Shown here piece after piece: positions 63,970 through 64,000 of a stretch of DNA of 64,000 bases (positions within the stretch are counted from its first letter, which is position 1; each line of letters starts with the position of its first letter). The notes under the pieces were generated by a model that saw only the letters and a program-made list of their open reading frames with translations, ran no database searches and was not told where the DNA came from. Where the stretch lies: assembly GCA_963795335.1 (NCBI GenBank), contig CAWCHI010000015.1, positions 186,001 through 250,000 on the forward strand. Direction: 5' to 3'. Made by a program: the position numbers and the translations under genes. Source of the stretch: Trebonia sp963795335. Its GTDB lineage: Bacteria > Actinomycetota > Actinomycetes > Streptosporangiales > Streptosporangiaceae.

Positions 63970-64000
63970 AACCTTGCCGCCCCTCGAATGCGAACGCCGC

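Overview
The window is high-GC bacterial DNA from an actinomycete. Supporting signs are pervasive G/C at third codon positions, many GTG starts, a HAIR (HspR-type) site in front of lon, a DUF1707 protein, a short-chain type cis-prenyl transferase, a PIN-PhoH protein, a DUF5941 protein, PPOX/F420-type oxidoreductases and an initiator tRNA with a C1-T72 mismatch. I cannot fix the genus from the sequence alone; a Streptosporangiales-like soil actinomycete is a guess.

Layout. 0-4.3 kb: glycan or envelope genes (a multi-spanning membrane protein cut by the left edge, a GT4 glycosyltransferase, a small lipoprotein, a membrane-anchored EEP-family hydrolase). 4.7-7.1 kb: lon protease behind a HAIR operator. 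7.2-9.8 kb: two tandem paralogous lipoproteins with a GH12-like beta-sandwich domain. 10-14.1 kb: zinc uptake, with a zur regulator divergent from znuA-znuC-znuB-znuB and a perfect inverted repeat between them. 14.1-25.4 kb: DUF255 protein, NlpC/P60 hydrolase, RHH-like protein, uppS-type prenyl transferase, PIN-PhoH, an ExoA-like GT2, a class III aminotransferase, an IspD/TarI cytidylyltransferase and a DUF5941 membrane protein. Nearly all of these are broken by single-base shifts, mostly +1, which looks like a local sequence-quality problem. 25.5-29.9 kb: two large polytopic membrane proteins (GT-C type) flanking a RelA/SpoT-type HD hydrolase.

29.9-34.2 kb: initiator tRNA with a terminator, about 1.1 kb without a convincing gene, an antitoxin with a truncated toxin, then a decayed membrane protein and histidine kinase carrying in-frame nonsense codons, followed by an intact but orphaned NarL-type response regulator. 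34.3-38.1 kb: an arsenic island with an ArsR-ArsC fusion, an AqpS-like channel, a CoA-disulfide-reductase-like flavoprotein, a second ArsR and an ArsI C-As lyase, with no ArsB/Acr3 pump. 38.1-38.8 kb: relics of a vapBC pair and a cupin.

38.9-64 kb: mostly intact genes. These include a GH15 trehalase/glucoamylase; an SDR enzyme divergent from a TetR regulator with three regularly spaced 19-bp operators between them; a SpoIIE phosphatase, HATPase and STAS partner-switching trio; a GH26 lipoprotein; a two-gene operon of unknown function; PPOX proteins, an aquaporin, an LLM oxidoreductase, Gfo/Idh/MocA, Maf and PPK2; a 44-bp tandem repeat; an amidohydrolase, RNase HI, a LysM-transglycosylase, a MaoC protein, a CTP-synthase-like amidotransferase, a LysR regulator with mosaic codon use, and a flotillin/NfeD-like pair at the right edge.

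The strongest leads for something new are the triple operator at 42.06-42.15 kb, the pump-less arsenic island, two cases where a hairpin covers or abuts a Shine-Dalgarno sequence (PIN-PhoH at 19.3 kb, GT2 at 20.85 kb), the 16-bp palindrome touching the start of the RHH-like gene at 17.64 kb, and the unknown operon at 46.6-48.2 kb.
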